NCBI GenBank assembly: GCA_030425705.1
Contig: JAUHZU010000004.1
Location: forward strand, 1 to 64,000
Length of the DNA stretch: 64,000 nt
DNA from: Phycisphaerae bacterium
GTDB lineage: Bacteria > Planctomycetota > Phycisphaerae > Phycisphaerales > Phycisphaeraceae
Reading direction: 5' to 3'
A program made the position numbers and the translations under genes. Shown piece after piece: positions 51,602-60,356 of this stretch. A model generated the notes under the pieces. That model saw nothing but the letters and a program-made list of their open reading frames with translations. It was not told the origin of the DNA and did not search any database. How positions within the stretch are numbered: position 1 is the stretch's first letter; every line of letters starts with the position of its first letter.

Positions 51602-52912
51602 ATGAACCAACGCATTGTGATTACCGGCATGGGCTGGGTGACCCCCCTGGGCCACGACCTCGAGACCGTCTGGGCCGCACTGCTGTCGGGGGCTTCCGGC
51701 GTCGAGACGACACGGCACTTCGACGCGACGACGTTCCCGACGCGCTTCTCCGCGCCGGTCAAGGACTACGACCACAACGACTACGTCAAGCACCCGGAGC
51801 TGCACGTCGGCGTCGGGCTGAACACCAGCTTCGCCCTGGGCGCCGCGGCACAGGCCTGGGCGCAGGCCGGGCTCAACGGGTATGACGGGCTGGACCCCGC
51901 CCGCCTGGGGATCTACCTCGGCTCGGGCGAGGGGTCGCTGGACTTTGAGAACTACGTGGCCTCCAACCTCGCGGGCTGGGACGCCGAGTCACGCCGCGTC
52001 GACGGCGCGAAGTGGGCGGCCCAGGCCAAGCAGTCGCTGCAGGCCCTGGTCGAGATCGAGCAGGAGCCGAACATGCCGCTGACCCACCTGGCGCTGGAGT
52101 TCGGCGCGGAGGGGCCGGCCTACAACTGCCTGACCGCCTGCGCCGCCTCGACCCAGGCGATCGGCGAGGCGACCGAGGTCCTCCGCCGGGGCGACGCGGA
52201 CGTCATGATCACCGGCGGCGCGCACACCATGATCCACCCGCTGGGCGTGACCGGGTTCAACCGGCTGACCGCGCTGTCCAACCGCAACGACGACCCGCTC
52301 ACCGCGTCCCGCCCGTTCTCCGCCGACCGCGACGGGTTTGTCATGGGCGAGGGGTCGGGGATCATCATCCTGGAGACCCTCGAGCACGCGACAAAGCGCG
52401 GCGCGGCCCCGCTCGCCGAGGTCGCCGGCTACGGGTCCACGGCCGACGCCTACCGCATCACCGACATCCACCCCGACGGCCGGGGCGGCGCGGGCGCGAT
52501 GCGTCAGGCGCTCGACGCCGCGGGGCTCAAGCCCACCGACGTCGACTACATCTCCGCGCACGGCACGGGGACGAAGGAGAACGACTCGATCGAGACGAAG
52601 GCGATCAAGGCGGTCTTCTGCCCCGACGGCGACACCGCCGCCGCCCCGCCGGTCAGCTCGATCAAGTCGATGATGGGCCACCTCATCGCCGCGGCGGGCG
52701 TGTGCGAGGCGATCGTCTGTGCCCTGGCGATCCGCGACAACAAGCTCCCGCCGACCAGCAACTACGGCACGCCGGACCCCGTCTGCGACCTGGACTACAT
52801 CCCCAACGAAGCCCGCGACGTCGGCGCGGCCGGCGGGTCGGTCGAGGTCTGCCTGTCCAACAGCTTCGGCTTCGGCGGGCAGAACGACACGATCATCCTC
52901 CGCCGCGTGTAG
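51602..52912 (+). CDS. Beta-ketoacyl-ACP synthase II (FabF-type), catalytically complete
   Basis: A 436-residue KAS II. Cys180 (CLTACAAST), His320 (SAHGTGT), Lys355 and His360 (SIKSMMGH) form the intact Cys-His-His site; GFGGQND ends the protein. It condenses malonyl-ACP with acyl-ACP. AGAAGGACC precedes the ATG and the gap to the gene upstream is only 20 nt. In a KS-alpha/KS-beta pair this would be the active subunit. The pair may serve a specialised polyketide or long-chain pathway and not general fatty acid synthesis; no ACP is adjacent. Confidence 0.92.
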   Translation: MNQRIVITGMGWVTPLGHDLETVWAALLSGASGVETTRHFDATTFPTRFSAPVKDYDHNDYVKHPELHVGVGLNTSFALGAAAQAWAQAGLNGYDGLDPARLGIYLGSGEGSLDFENYVASNLAGWDAESRRVDGAKWAAQAKQSLQALVEIEQEPNMPLTHLALEFGAEGPAYNCLTACAASTQAIGEATEVLRRGDADVMITGGAHTMIHPLGVTGFNRLTALSNRNDDPLTASRPFSADRDGFVMGEGSGIIILETLEHATKRGAAPLAEVAGYGSTADAYRITDIHPDGRGGAGAMRQALDAAGLKPTDVDYISAHGTGTKENDSIETKAIKAVFCPDGDTAAAPPVSSIKSMMGHLIAAAGVCEAIVCALAIRDNKLPPTSNYGTPDPVCDLDYIPNEARDVGAAGGSVEVCLSNSFGFGGQNDTIILRRV

Positions 52913-52936
52913 CCACGCCGTCGATTCAGTAAACAG

Positions 52937-52966
52937 CACCGCCCCGCGTGATGGCACGCGGGGCGG
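52937..52966. terminator. Bidirectional hairpin between ketosynthase and fibro-slime genes
   Basis: ACCGCCCCGCGTG (52937-52949) and CACGCGGGGCGGT (52954-52966) form a perfect 13-bp stem with a 4-nt loop, between two convergent stops. Confidence 0.75.
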
Positions 52967-52990
52967 TTGGGTTAGAGATTGCGGTTGGGC

Positions 52991-53788
52991 TTAGTCGTAC
53001 AGCGGGCTGACCACCGTCGGGGGGACCTCCACGAGTTGGAGGGTCGTCTCCAGGCGGAAGTTCGACTCGGTCGTGTGCCGCTCGGCGAAGAAGAGGACCA
53101 GCTCGTAGTTGCTGCCCGCTTCCAGGCCCAGGTCGGCCGCGGCGTCGTCGAGGTTGACCGAGCCGGAGGCCTGGCCGTGCACCCCGCCGAGGTCGACGAC
53201 CAGCTGGCCGTTGATGTAGACCCACACGTCGTCGTCGCCGGTGAAGGAGAACTCGAGGTCGTGGTCACGCTCGTCCGGGTCGGTATAGGTGAAGGTCGTG
53301 CGCAGCTCGTAGGTGAAGTAGAAGTTGTGTCGGCCGGTGCTGACGTACTTGCTGTCGTTGAACCCCATGCCGTCGGCGGGGAAGAAGTACCGCATCGACC
53401 CGCTCATCTGCTTCTCACGGGCGAAGTAGAGCACGCCGGGCTTGTCCGGGTGCGGCTCGAGCGTGATGCTGTGCGGGAAGCTGACGTTCACGCCGGGCAC
53501 ATCGCGGAACCACTGGTTGAACGACGACACACCGGAGATCATGCCGCGGCTGTAGTTCGCCGAGGTGTTGAGCTGGGGCAGCCCGTCCTCGCCGAGCTGG
53601 GTATGCACCAGGCCGGTGCGGACACCGAAGCTCTTGTGCGGGTACTCCATGTCCGGGTGGCTCTGGAGGAAGTCACGGATCGTGCCGGTCAGGACGACGT
53701 TCTCGCTCTCCGCCTCGTCGGCGGTGGCTGAGAACGGCACGGCCAGGAGGCCGGCGGCGAGTGCGGTCAACAGGGTCTTGCTTCTCAT
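52991..53788 (-). CDS. Secreted fibro-slime domain protein
   Basis: A 265-residue protein with a signal peptide (cut near SATADEAES). The body matches the fibro-slime domain (related to PA14): GTIRDFLQSHPDMEY at the start, FTYELRTTFTYTDPDERDHD, FSFTGDDDVWVYINGQLVVD, LGGVHGQASGSVNLD and LVLFFAERHTTESNFRLETT. Such domains occur in adhesive and cellulose-binding surface proteins. The acidic DDDVW loop may bind calcium. The ATG at 53788 has AAGGAAG upstream. Confidence 0.88.
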   Translation of the reverse strand: MRSKTLLTALAAGLLAVPFSATADEAESENVVLTGTIRDFLQSHPDMEYPHKSFGVRTGLVHTQLGEDGLPQLNTSANYSRGMISGVSSFNQWFRDVPGVNVSFPHSITLEPHPDKPGVLYFAREKQMSGSMRYFFPADGMGFNDSKYVSTGRHNFYFTYELRTTFTYTDPDERDHDLEFSFTGDDDVWVYINGQLVVDLGGVHGQASGSVNLDDAAADLGLEAGSNYELVLFFAERHTTESNFRLETTLQLVEVPPTVVSPLYD

Positions 53789-53858
53789 AGCTTCCTTCTC
53801 CTTTGACAGGTCCGTCAGGCCGACGGGGTGTCGGTTCAACCCTCGATCTGTCAACTGA

Positions 53859-53886
53859 AATCTACGATTCCACACGGCATCGGCAA
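53859..53886 (-). promoter_or_regulatory. Candidate promoter of the fibro-slime gene
   Basis: On the minus strand TTGCCG (53886-53881) and TAGATT (53864-53859) are separated by 16 nt. The leader would be about 65 nt. Confidence 0.4.
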
Positions 53887-53977
53887 GCTACGGCATCCAA
53901 CAAACACCGCGAAGCCCCGCCACGCACCCGCACGACCCGCACAGCCAACGGCGGCGGCACACGCCGTAGAAACGACA

Positions 53978-54006
53978 ACGCCGTGGCCTCCTCCTTGCCA
54001 CGGCGT
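53978..54006 (-). terminator. Hairpin after the GspJ-like gene
   Basis: ACGCCGTGGC (53978-53987) and GCCACGGCGT (53997-54006) enclose a 9-nt loop, 29 nt after the stop on the minus strand. Confidence 0.65.
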
Positions 54007-54035
54007 CGTGCAGTTTCATCGTGTCGGTGCGGTGC

Positions 54036-54674
54036 TCAGTCCAGCTTCCGCGGCATCGTCGACGCCACGACGCGGACGGGCGGGGTCGCGTTGCCCTCGA
54101 TCGCCAGGGACGTGTCCATGTCCGGCTCGACGGTGAAGTCGACGCTCCCGCGTTCCAGCACCCACACGCCGTCGTCATCAAGCCGGCGGGTCAGGACAAA
54201 CTCGCAGGAACTCACGCCGCCCAGCAGCGGCTCGGTCGTCGTCACGCTGCCGCCGAACGGCGTCACGCTGACGTAGATCATCTCTTCGTCCGCGCGGTAC
54301 TCCAGCCGGATCAGGTCGCCCTTGGGGTCGATCAGGTCCATGTAGTGCGCGTTGATGGTGGACTTGCCCGTGAGCGTGACCGCCGGGGACGTGCTGGAGT
54401 CCGGCAGCAGCGGGCCGTGGGCCGTAGATGTGCGGACCAGCGTGAGCAGGCGGTGCACGACCAGGCGGGTGGTCGTCTGCGTGCTCGCGCTCTCGGCCGC
54501 CGAGGCGTAGGCACGGAAGCTCGCGTCGAGCGCGACCATCACCGCGCTTAGCAGCAGGGCCGTGATCGACAGCGAGATAATCAGCTCGACCAGCGAGAGC
54601 CCGGCGGCACGGCGGCGCATCGGCCGGCGGGCGGGTCGTTTCACCGATCGGTTTAGGGTCGTTGGAGTCCGCAT
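54036..54674 (-). CDS. Pseudopilin, GspJ/PilW-like
   Basis: A 212-residue protein. The basic leader (about 20 residues, RPARRPMRRRAAG) is followed by LSLVELIISLSITALLLSAVM, the type IV pilin N-terminal helix with Glu at +5 and a Gly before the cleavage site. A globular beta-rich domain follows. It is probably a minor pseudopilin of a type II secretion or pilus system with the downstream genes. The LSLVE sequence differs from the common FTLIE by Leu at +1 and Ser at +2. Confidence 0.8.
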   Translation of the reverse strand: MRTPTTLNRSVKRPARRPMRRRAAGLSLVELIISLSITALLLSAVMVALDASFRAYASAAESASTQTTTRLVVHRLLTLVRTSTAHGPLLPDSSTSPAVTLTGKSTINAHYMDLIDPKGDLIRLEYRADEEMIYVSVTPFGGSVTTTEPLLGGVSSCEFVLTRRLDDDGVWVLERGSVDFTVEPDMDTSLAIEGNATPPVRVVASTMPRKLD

Positions 54675-54869
54675 GGTCTACCTGCTGTCATCGGCTGGTC
54701 CGGCGGGCGACTGTGGGCCGAGCCACGGCCGCCCCGCAAATCCATCCCCTCCTGCTGGGATGACCGGAACGGGGCCCGGGGGGTTTCAAAGCTCCCCCGG
54801 CCCCGTGATCCGGCCAACTCCCACTTCCCTCATCCCATCAAACCCTCAGGCCCTACGGCCTGTTCCATC

Positions 54870-57191
54870 TCAATCGCGTCCGCCCTCGAAGTAGGTGTTC
54901 CACAGCGGGATCACCTCGACCGGGCCCAGGATGCCGTCGGGCAGGGGCAGGTCCGGGTCGTAGCGGATGTGGATCACGCCCAGGCCGTTCACCGGCGGCT
55001 CGGCCTCGAGGTCGCCCTGTGCCGCGGAGAAGTAGCCCAGCGTCGTGTTGAACTGCGGCGACGTGTCGCCCAGCACCGGGCCGGTGTTCCGCTGCGGGTT
55101 GAACGTCGTCAGCAGCGAGCCGGTGATGTCCACCTGGCCCCGCATGTCGATCAGCCCGGCGACGATCGTGCCCGACAGCTCCAGGGTCTCCTGCGCGTCG
55201 TGCGGCGCGAGGAACGTGCCCATCTCCACCGAGTACTGCGGCAGCAGCATCGACGAGCGCTGGAACAGCAGCTTCTCGCCGTCGCTCAGCTCCGTCGAGT
55301 CCTCGATCTCGAACCGGGTCGTGCCCGTGAACGCGATCTTGTTGCGGGTGTGCGTGTACTCGACGGGCACATCGCTGACGATCGCGCCCTCGAACGTGCA
55401 GTTGTCAAATCGGATGTTGTTCGACACGGTCTTGGTGTCGTAGACCTCGACCCCGTCGATCTCGACGAAGCGGTCGGGGTGCTTGGGGTTACCCGTCGCG
55501 TCCTGCATGCCGGCGTAGTTGTAGTCCTCGCCGGTGTTCTGGGTCTCGGTCTCGACGAAGGTCACGCCGATGAACCGGCAGTTGATGAACAGCGCGTTGG
55601 TCCCCCGCGGGATCGTCACGTCGCGGAACGTCATATTCTCGTAGACCGGGCGGTCGTAGTAGTCGTACGGGTACGCGGCGCCGAAGGGCACGGCCTCGTT
55701 CTGCGTGACCCCGAGCGGCTGCGGCGAGGCCGGGTCGCCCGGGTCGTAGTTCGCGGCGTTCTGCGCGGCCTGCGTGAGGAAGTTGCCGTCCGCCATCGCG
55801 CGGAACGAGTCCACGTTGAATTGGCTGGGGTCCAGGTCGTACTGCTCGTTGTCTTCCGACTCGAAGTGCAGCGGGGAGTCGTTGTGCCCCGGCACGATCG
55901 AGCCCTCGAGGTAGTCCTGGTACGCGCCGCCCGACGCACCGTCGATCCAGCCCTGCGCATCGGCGGTGATGTGGATCTCGCCGCGGATCTTCGCGTACCG
56001 GTCGAAGTCGTCGATCAGCCCGTCGCCGTAGCCAGCCCGGCCGGGATCGCCGAACGTGTCGATCAGCTCCATGAACTGCGCCGCGTTGATCGGGCTCATC
56101 ACCGCTTCCAGCTCGCTCAGGCTGATCTGCCCCGGGCTCGACGCGGTGTCGAAGTGGCTCAGGAAGAAGTCGTACTCGTCGATGTAGCCGTCGTCGTTGA
56201 TGTCGTACGACTCGGGGTTGGCGTAGTCCGCGACCTCCGTGGAGTCGTAGATGCTCAGGCGGTTGTCGCCGTTCTGGTCATCCGCGATCAGCGAGCCCAA
56301 GAGCGCATCGAGGTCGGCGTCGAGCCCGGCGTCGAGCCCGCGGAAGTCGGACATCACCTGGATCGGGTGGCCGTGTGTCAGGTCCGTGTCGGTAAACGTC
56401 GAGCCGACCCGGCCTTCGATCATCACGTTCTGGCCGATCATGACCCGGCTGCGGGACAGGACGGCGAATTCGATCCGGCGGGTGATCTGGAAGTCCATCG
56501 AGATCGAGCGGTACACCCGCCGCCCCACCGCGCCGTCGTAGGCCGTCACGGTCACGCGCACGAACCGCGCGTCCAGCGGCGTCAGCTCGCTCACACCCAT
56601 GTCGCTGTAGGGCGGGCGCTGGTAGTAGTCGCTGTCGTAGTCTTCGCCGACGATCGGGTGCGGCGTAAAGGTCGCGGTGAAGGACGGCTCGTTGGGGCCG
56701 ACCGCGATCGGGCCGACGTGGACCACGCCGTCCGAGTCGATGTACGGCTCCTGCTGGTTGTGGAACTCCCCGCTCAGCGAGGAGACGAGCACGGCCGCGA
56801 CCTCTTCCCAGATCGCGTCGGCCTTGCCCAGCAGGACGTCCGTGGGCATCCCGCTGGTGTCGCCGGCCAGGTCCGAGGTCGTCAGCGTCGTGATGTAGTC
56901 CGAGTCGCTGGGGTCATAGATCGCGCCCGACCGCGTCAGCACGGTCGACGACGCGTCGCTCAGCCGGAAGATCATCAGGCGCATGCCCGTCTCCGACGCG
57001 GCGAGGGAACGGTTGACCTTGATGTGGGTCTCGGCGGTGTGCAGGTTGCCCTGCGAGACGATCGCCATCGCGGCCGCCAGCGACCCGAAGATCACCAGGA
57101 ACATCATCGCGAGCAACGCCGCGGCCCCGCGCTCACGCCGAAGCGTGTGCGGTGAGCGGTGTCCGGTGTCCGGTGTCCGATTGGCTTTCAT
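54870..57191 (-). CDS. Large PilX-like prepilin-type protein with EF-hand pair
   Basis: A 773-residue protein. Its leader is unusual: RTPDTGHRSPHT comes from a CGGACAC-type heptamer array. The hydrophobic helix (about 22-46: GAAALLAMMFLVIFGSLAAAMA) is PilX/GspK-like. Two EF-hand/dockerin-like loops occur at about 304-345 (DDQNGDNRLSIYD and DINDDGYIDEYDFF) and another acidic one nearby (GYGDGLIDDFDRY). The C-terminal half has beta-helix-like repeats (FDNCTFEGAIVSDVPVEY). It may be a calcium-binding minor pilin or adhesin at a pilus tip. Confidence 0.7.
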   Translation of the reverse strand: MKANRTPDTGHRSPHTLRRERGAAALLAMMFLVIFGSLAAAMAIVSQGNLHTAETHIKVNRSLAASETGMRLMIFRLSDASSTVLTRSGAIYDPSDSDYITTLTTSDLAGDTSGMPTDVLLGKADAIWEEVAAVLVSSLSGEFHNQQEPYIDSDGVVHVGPIAVGPNEPSFTATFTPHPIVGEDYDSDYYQRPPYSDMGVSELTPLDARFVRVTVTAYDGAVGRRVYRSISMDFQITRRIEFAVLSRSRVMIGQNVMIEGRVGSTFTDTDLTHGHPIQVMSDFRGLDAGLDADLDALLGSLIADDQNGDNRLSIYDSTEVADYANPESYDINDDGYIDEYDFFLSHFDTASSPGQISLSELEAVMSPINAAQFMELIDTFGDPGRAGYGDGLIDDFDRYAKIRGEIHITADAQGWIDGASGGAYQDYLEGSIVPGHNDSPLHFESEDNEQYDLDPSQFNVDSFRAMADGNFLTQAAQNAANYDPGDPASPQPLGVTQNEAVPFGAAYPYDYYDRPVYENMTFRDVTIPRGTNALFINCRFIGVTFVETETQNTGEDYNYAGMQDATGNPKHPDRFVEIDGVEVYDTKTVSNNIRFDNCTFEGAIVSDVPVEYTHTRNKIAFTGTTRFEIEDSTELSDGEKLLFQRSSMLLPQYSVEMGTFLAPHDAQETLELSGTIVAGLIDMRGQVDITGSLLTTFNPQRNTGPVLGDTSPQFNTTLGYFSAAQGDLEAEPPVNGLGVIHIRYDPDLPLPDGILGPVEVIPLWNTYFEGGRD
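57145..57179 (+). repeat. Five heptamers GTGTCCG-type in the leader of the PilX-like gene
   Basis: The units read GTGTGCG, GTGAGCG, then GTGTCCG three times, coding for the N-terminal residues RTPDTGHRSPHT on the minus strand. No inverted partner is seen. The array differs in sequence from the GGGT arrays. Confidence 0.6.
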
Positions 57192-57258
57192 CTTCGTCTG
57201 CTCCGTGCCTCCAGCACGCTCGTGGTTCCCGGCCTGTCTGCTGCGCCCGACGCAAAGG

Positions 57259-57843
57259 TCAATCGTCGGTGACGATCCAGGTCAGCTTGGTGATCGGCTC
57301 GTCGACCGTCGCGCCCGGTTCGCGGTAGTAGACCTCGACCGTGACGCGCATCACGTCCGTCGAGCCCAGGGGCTGGGCGAACGCCGCGTCGAGGTAGTCC
57401 GGCAGCACGCTCTCGACCTTGACCTTCTGGGTCCAGCCCGTCAGGTCGCTGATCTCCTGACGCAGCGCGTTGACCGGCGGGCTGAACTCCGTGCCCGCCC
57501 CGCTGCCGCTGGTGATCACGCCCGCGAAGTCGTCCAGGTCATCGAACGCGACGACCGAGGTCTCGTCGGATTCCGGGCCGTAGTTCGTCTCGCCGGTGAT
57601 CGGGTCGTGCAGCGGCATCTGCAGCGTCAGCTCGCGCATCTCGTTGGCGAGCAGCATCGCGGTGGTGGTCCGCGTCGCCCAGTTGTTCTTCATGTGGTAG
57701 GCCTGCTGCGCGGCGATGATCGCCAGCACACCCGTGCCGACGATGATCGTCGTCAGCGCCGCCTCGATCAGCGTAAAGCCCGCCGCGCGGCGCATGCGCC
57801 GCGGGTGCCGGGTGCCGGGTTTCGGGTTTCGGGTCCGCATCAT
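57259..57843 (-). CDS. Pseudopilin, GspI/PilV-like
   Basis: A 194-residue protein with the class III cleavage site G22|FTLIEAAL and the pilin helix (TTIIVGTGVLAIIAAQQAYHM). Its leader MMRTRNPKPGTRHPRR is coded by a GGGT-heptamer array and is longer than usual. A later Met (57795) directly before RRAAGFTLIE gives the normal short leader and might be the original start. The globular domain contains VRVTVEVYYREPGATVDEPI-like strands. GGAAAG stands close upstream of the ATG at 57843. It is probably part of the same pilus unit. Confidence 0.8.
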   Translation of the reverse strand: MMRTRNPKPGTRHPRRMRRAAGFTLIEAALTTIIVGTGVLAIIAAQQAYHMKNNWATRTTTAMLLANEMRELTLQMPLHDPITGETNYGPESDETSVVAFDDLDDFAGVITSGSGAGTEFSPPVNALRQEISDLTGWTQKVKVESVLPDYLDAAFAQPLGSTDVMRVTVEVYYREPGATVDEPITKLTWIVTDD

Positions 57844-57989
57844 GACTTTCCCAGCCGTCGCCAACTCAACGCTACGATTCAATCCCGCCCGGAGGTAAAT
57901 CCAATCCGGGGATCACGGCTCAACATACGCCGCTACAACCCACACAGCCGGACCGGGTCTCGACACCCGAGGCCCCGGACCCGAGCCCC
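57803..57989. mobile_element. 187-bp heptamer inverted-repeat element at the pseudopilin/gspF junction
   Basis: The left arm at 57803-57837 is GGGTGCC, GGGTGCC, GGGTTTC, GGGTTTC, GGGTCCG. The right arm at 57962-57989 is GACACCC, GAGGCCC, CGGACCC, GAGCCCC, that is, GGGY heptamers in the opposite orientation. The right arm abuts the TAG stop of gspF and the left arm codes for the leader of the pseudopilin. About 124 nt lie between. The arrangement repeats that at 6204-6680 and 37641-37742. Confidence 0.65.
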
Positions 57990-59218
57990 TATTTCACCAG
58001 CGTCGACAGCTTGAAGATCGGCAGGATGATCGCCATCGCGATGAAGCCGACGACCGAACCCATACACACGATCATGATCGGCTCGATCATGCTGGTCACG
58101 ACCTTGATCGCCTCGCGGAGCTGCTTGGCGTAGTACGTCGAGACCTGGTCCAGCACCTCGCCGAGCTTGCCCGACTCCTCGCCGGCCCCGACCATCTGGA
58201 TGACCGGCTTGGGCAGCAGCGTCGTCTTCTGCAGCGGCTGGACGATCTTCTTACCCTGCTTCACCGAGCTGTAGACCGAGCGCCACAGCTGCTTGAACAT
58301 CCGGTTGCCCGAGATCTCACCGGTGATCGCGAGGGTGTCCAGCATGGGCACGCCGGCGTTCACCAACTCGCCCATCGTCTGCAGAGACCGGCTGATGTAG
58401 AGCGCCCGGAACATCCGGCTGAAGATCGGGATCCGCAGCTTGATCCGGTCGAACCACCACCCGCCCGGCTCGGTCTTGGTCAGCATGAACACGAACGCCG
58501 CCAGGATCAGGAACCCGATCAGCACCGCCCACCACCACTGCACCATGAACGCCGACAGGCCCATCAGGAAGATGGTCGGCCAGGGCAGCGCGGCCTCCTT
58601 GCCGGCGAAGACGTCGGCGAAGCGCGGCAGCACGAAGGTGAGCAGGAAGATCGTCGCCCCCACCGCGAGCGAGGCGATGACCGACGGGTAGATCATCGCG
58701 CCGATAACCATCTGCCGGGTCTCGATCTCCTGGGCGAGGTACGCGGCGATCCGGTCGAGCATCTGGCTGAACGAGCCGGACATCTCCGACGCGCGGACCA
58801 TGTTGATATACAGCGGCCCGAACAGCTTCGGGTGCTTGGCGAGGGCCTCGGAGAAGGGCTTGCCCGACTCGACGTCCTGCTTGATCTGGTAGAGAATCTG
58901 CTGGAACTTGGGGTTCTCGACCTGCTCGGCGATGCCGTCGAGCGCCTGCCGCAGCGAGATGCCGGCCCGGATCATGACCGAGAGCTGGGTGGTGAACCCG
59001 AGCACGTCTTTCTGCGACGGGCCGGAGGTGTAGTTGAGGGCCTTGAGCGTGTCGCTCAGGGACTTGGCGCGCCCGGCCCCGCGGAGCGGGGTGAGCTGCA
59101 GGACGGTGTTGCCCTGGTTGCGCAGCTGCTGCGCGGCGTTGAGCGCGTTCTCCGCCGAGATCGTCCCGACCGAGACCTCCCCGCCGCCGGCTCGCATCTG
59201 GTAGCGATAGGTTGGCAT
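57989..59218 (-). CDS. Type II secretion / type IV pilus inner membrane protein GspF/PilC
   Basis: A 409-residue protein. An N-terminal beta segment (YRYQMRAGGGEVSVGTISAENALNAAQQLR) precedes two GspF repeats, each with a helical bundle and membrane helices: QLSVMIRAGISLRQALDGIAEQ and VIQMVGAGEESGKLGEVLDQVS, closing with IIEPIMIVCMG-type helices. It is the inner membrane platform that couples the ATPase to pilus assembly. GGAG precedes the ATG at 59218. The PilT-like gene is 82 nt upstream on the same strand. Confidence 0.92.
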   Translation of the reverse strand: MPTYRYQMRAGGGEVSVGTISAENALNAAQQLRNQGNTVLQLTPLRGAGRAKSLSDTLKALNYTSGPSQKDVLGFTTQLSVMIRAGISLRQALDGIAEQVENPKFQQILYQIKQDVESGKPFSEALAKHPKLFGPLYINMVRASEMSGSFSQMLDRIAAYLAQEIETRQMVIGAMIYPSVIASLAVGATIFLLTFVLPRFADVFAGKEAALPWPTIFLMGLSAFMVQWWWAVLIGFLILAAFVFMLTKTEPGGWWFDRIKLRIPIFSRMFRALYISRSLQTMGELVNAGVPMLDTLAITGEISGNRMFKQLWRSVYSSVKQGKKIVQPLQKTTLLPKPVIQMVGAGEESGKLGEVLDQVSTYYAKQLREAIKVVTSMIEPIMIVCMGSVVGFIAMAIILPIFKLSTLVK

Positions 59219-59300
59219 TCCAATCTCCGTTGACGCGGGGGGCTGCCCCGTCGGTCTTCCCTGGTTCCAAACAGACGCGGGTCGGCGTCACGCCGCCGGG

Positions 59301-60356
59301 TCACGCCGCGAGCGCGCGTTCCAGCTTCTCGGGGTACGCCGCCTGGGCGATCGCGTCTTCCTTGCTTATCATGCCGTTGAAGTAGAGCTCGGCGATCGAG
59401 TTGTCCAGCGAGTTCATCCCGAGCTGCCGGCTGGTCTCGATCACGTTGGGGATCTCGAACGCCCGGTCCTCGCGGATCAGGTTCCGCACGGCCGGCGTAC
59501 AGAGCATCACCTCGACCGCGGGGACCATGCCCTTCTGGTCGATGCGCTTGAACAGCGTCTGCGAGATCACCGCCTGCAGCGTGTTGGCCAGCATCGAGCG
59601 GATCTGGTTCTGCTGGTCGGCGGGATACATGTCGATGATACGCTCGACGGTGTGCGAGGCGTTGACGGTGTGCAGCGTGGAGAACACCAGGTGGCCGGTC
59701 TCGGCCGCGGTGATCGCGGCGGCGGTCGTCTCGAGGTCACGCATCTCGCCGACGAGGATGATGTCCGGGTCCTGACGCAGCACGTGCCGGAGGCCCGACG
59801 CGAACGAGGGTGTGTCCATGCCCAGCTCGCGCTGCTCGATGACGCACTTGTCGGACTCGAGCTTGTATTCGGTGGGGTCTTCGAGCGTGATGATGTGCTT
59901 GCGGTAGCGCTTGTTCATCGCGTCGATCATGGCCGCGAGCGTCGTCGACTTACCCGAGCCGGTGTCGCCGGTCACGAGCACGAGCCCGCGGGGCAGGTAG
60001 GTCAGCCGGCTGATGACCTCGGGGAGGTTCAGCGCGGGCAGTGGCGGGATCTTGGTCTTGATCGCACGCAGCGCGATGCCGACGCTGTTGCGCTGCATGT
60101 GCGCGTTGACACGGTACCGGCCGAGCCCGGGGACCTCGTAGGAGAAGTCCGCGTCCTTGATCTTGTCGAAGACCTTCATGTGGTCTTCGCCCGCCATCTG
60201 CTTGAGGAAGCGCATCGCGCCGTCGGGGCTGATGACCGGGAAGTCCAGCGGGGTCATGTGCGTGTGGATGCGGGCCATCGGCGGGTGCCCGGAGATCAGG
60301 TGGATATCCGAGGCGTCCATCTCGGTCGCGGTCTGCAGGATCTGGTTGAGTTCCAT
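59301..60356 (-). CDS. pilT: Twitching motility ATPase PilT
   Basis: A 351-residue retraction ATPase. The N-terminal domain (MELNQILQTATEMDASDIHL) is typical. Walker A is GDTGSGKSTT (about 128-137), the Asp box is IITLEDPTEY, Walker B is DIILVGEMRDLETTAAAI, the His box is STLHTVNASH, and AIRNLIRE-like and SMLANTLQAVISQ regions follow. It powers pilus retraction together with the GspF-like platform. It is distinct from the PilT-like ATPase at 42238 and closer to standard PilT. ATG 60356 is the only start consistent with the family N-terminus. Confidence 0.92.
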   Translation of the reverse strand: MELNQILQTATEMDASDIHLISGHPPMARIHTHMTPLDFPVISPDGAMRFLKQMAGEDHMKVFDKIKDADFSYEVPGLGRYRVNAHMQRNSVGIALRAIKTKIPPLPALNLPEVISRLTYLPRGLVLVTGDTGSGKSTTLAAMIDAMNKRYRKHIITLEDPTEYKLESDKCVIEQRELGMDTPSFASGLRHVLRQDPDIILVGEMRDLETTAAAITAAETGHLVFSTLHTVNASHTVERIIDMYPADQQNQIRSMLANTLQAVISQTLFKRIDQKGMVPAVEVMLCTPAVRNLIREDRAFEIPNVIETSRQLGMNSLDNSIAELYFNGMISKEDAIAQAAYPEKLERALAA

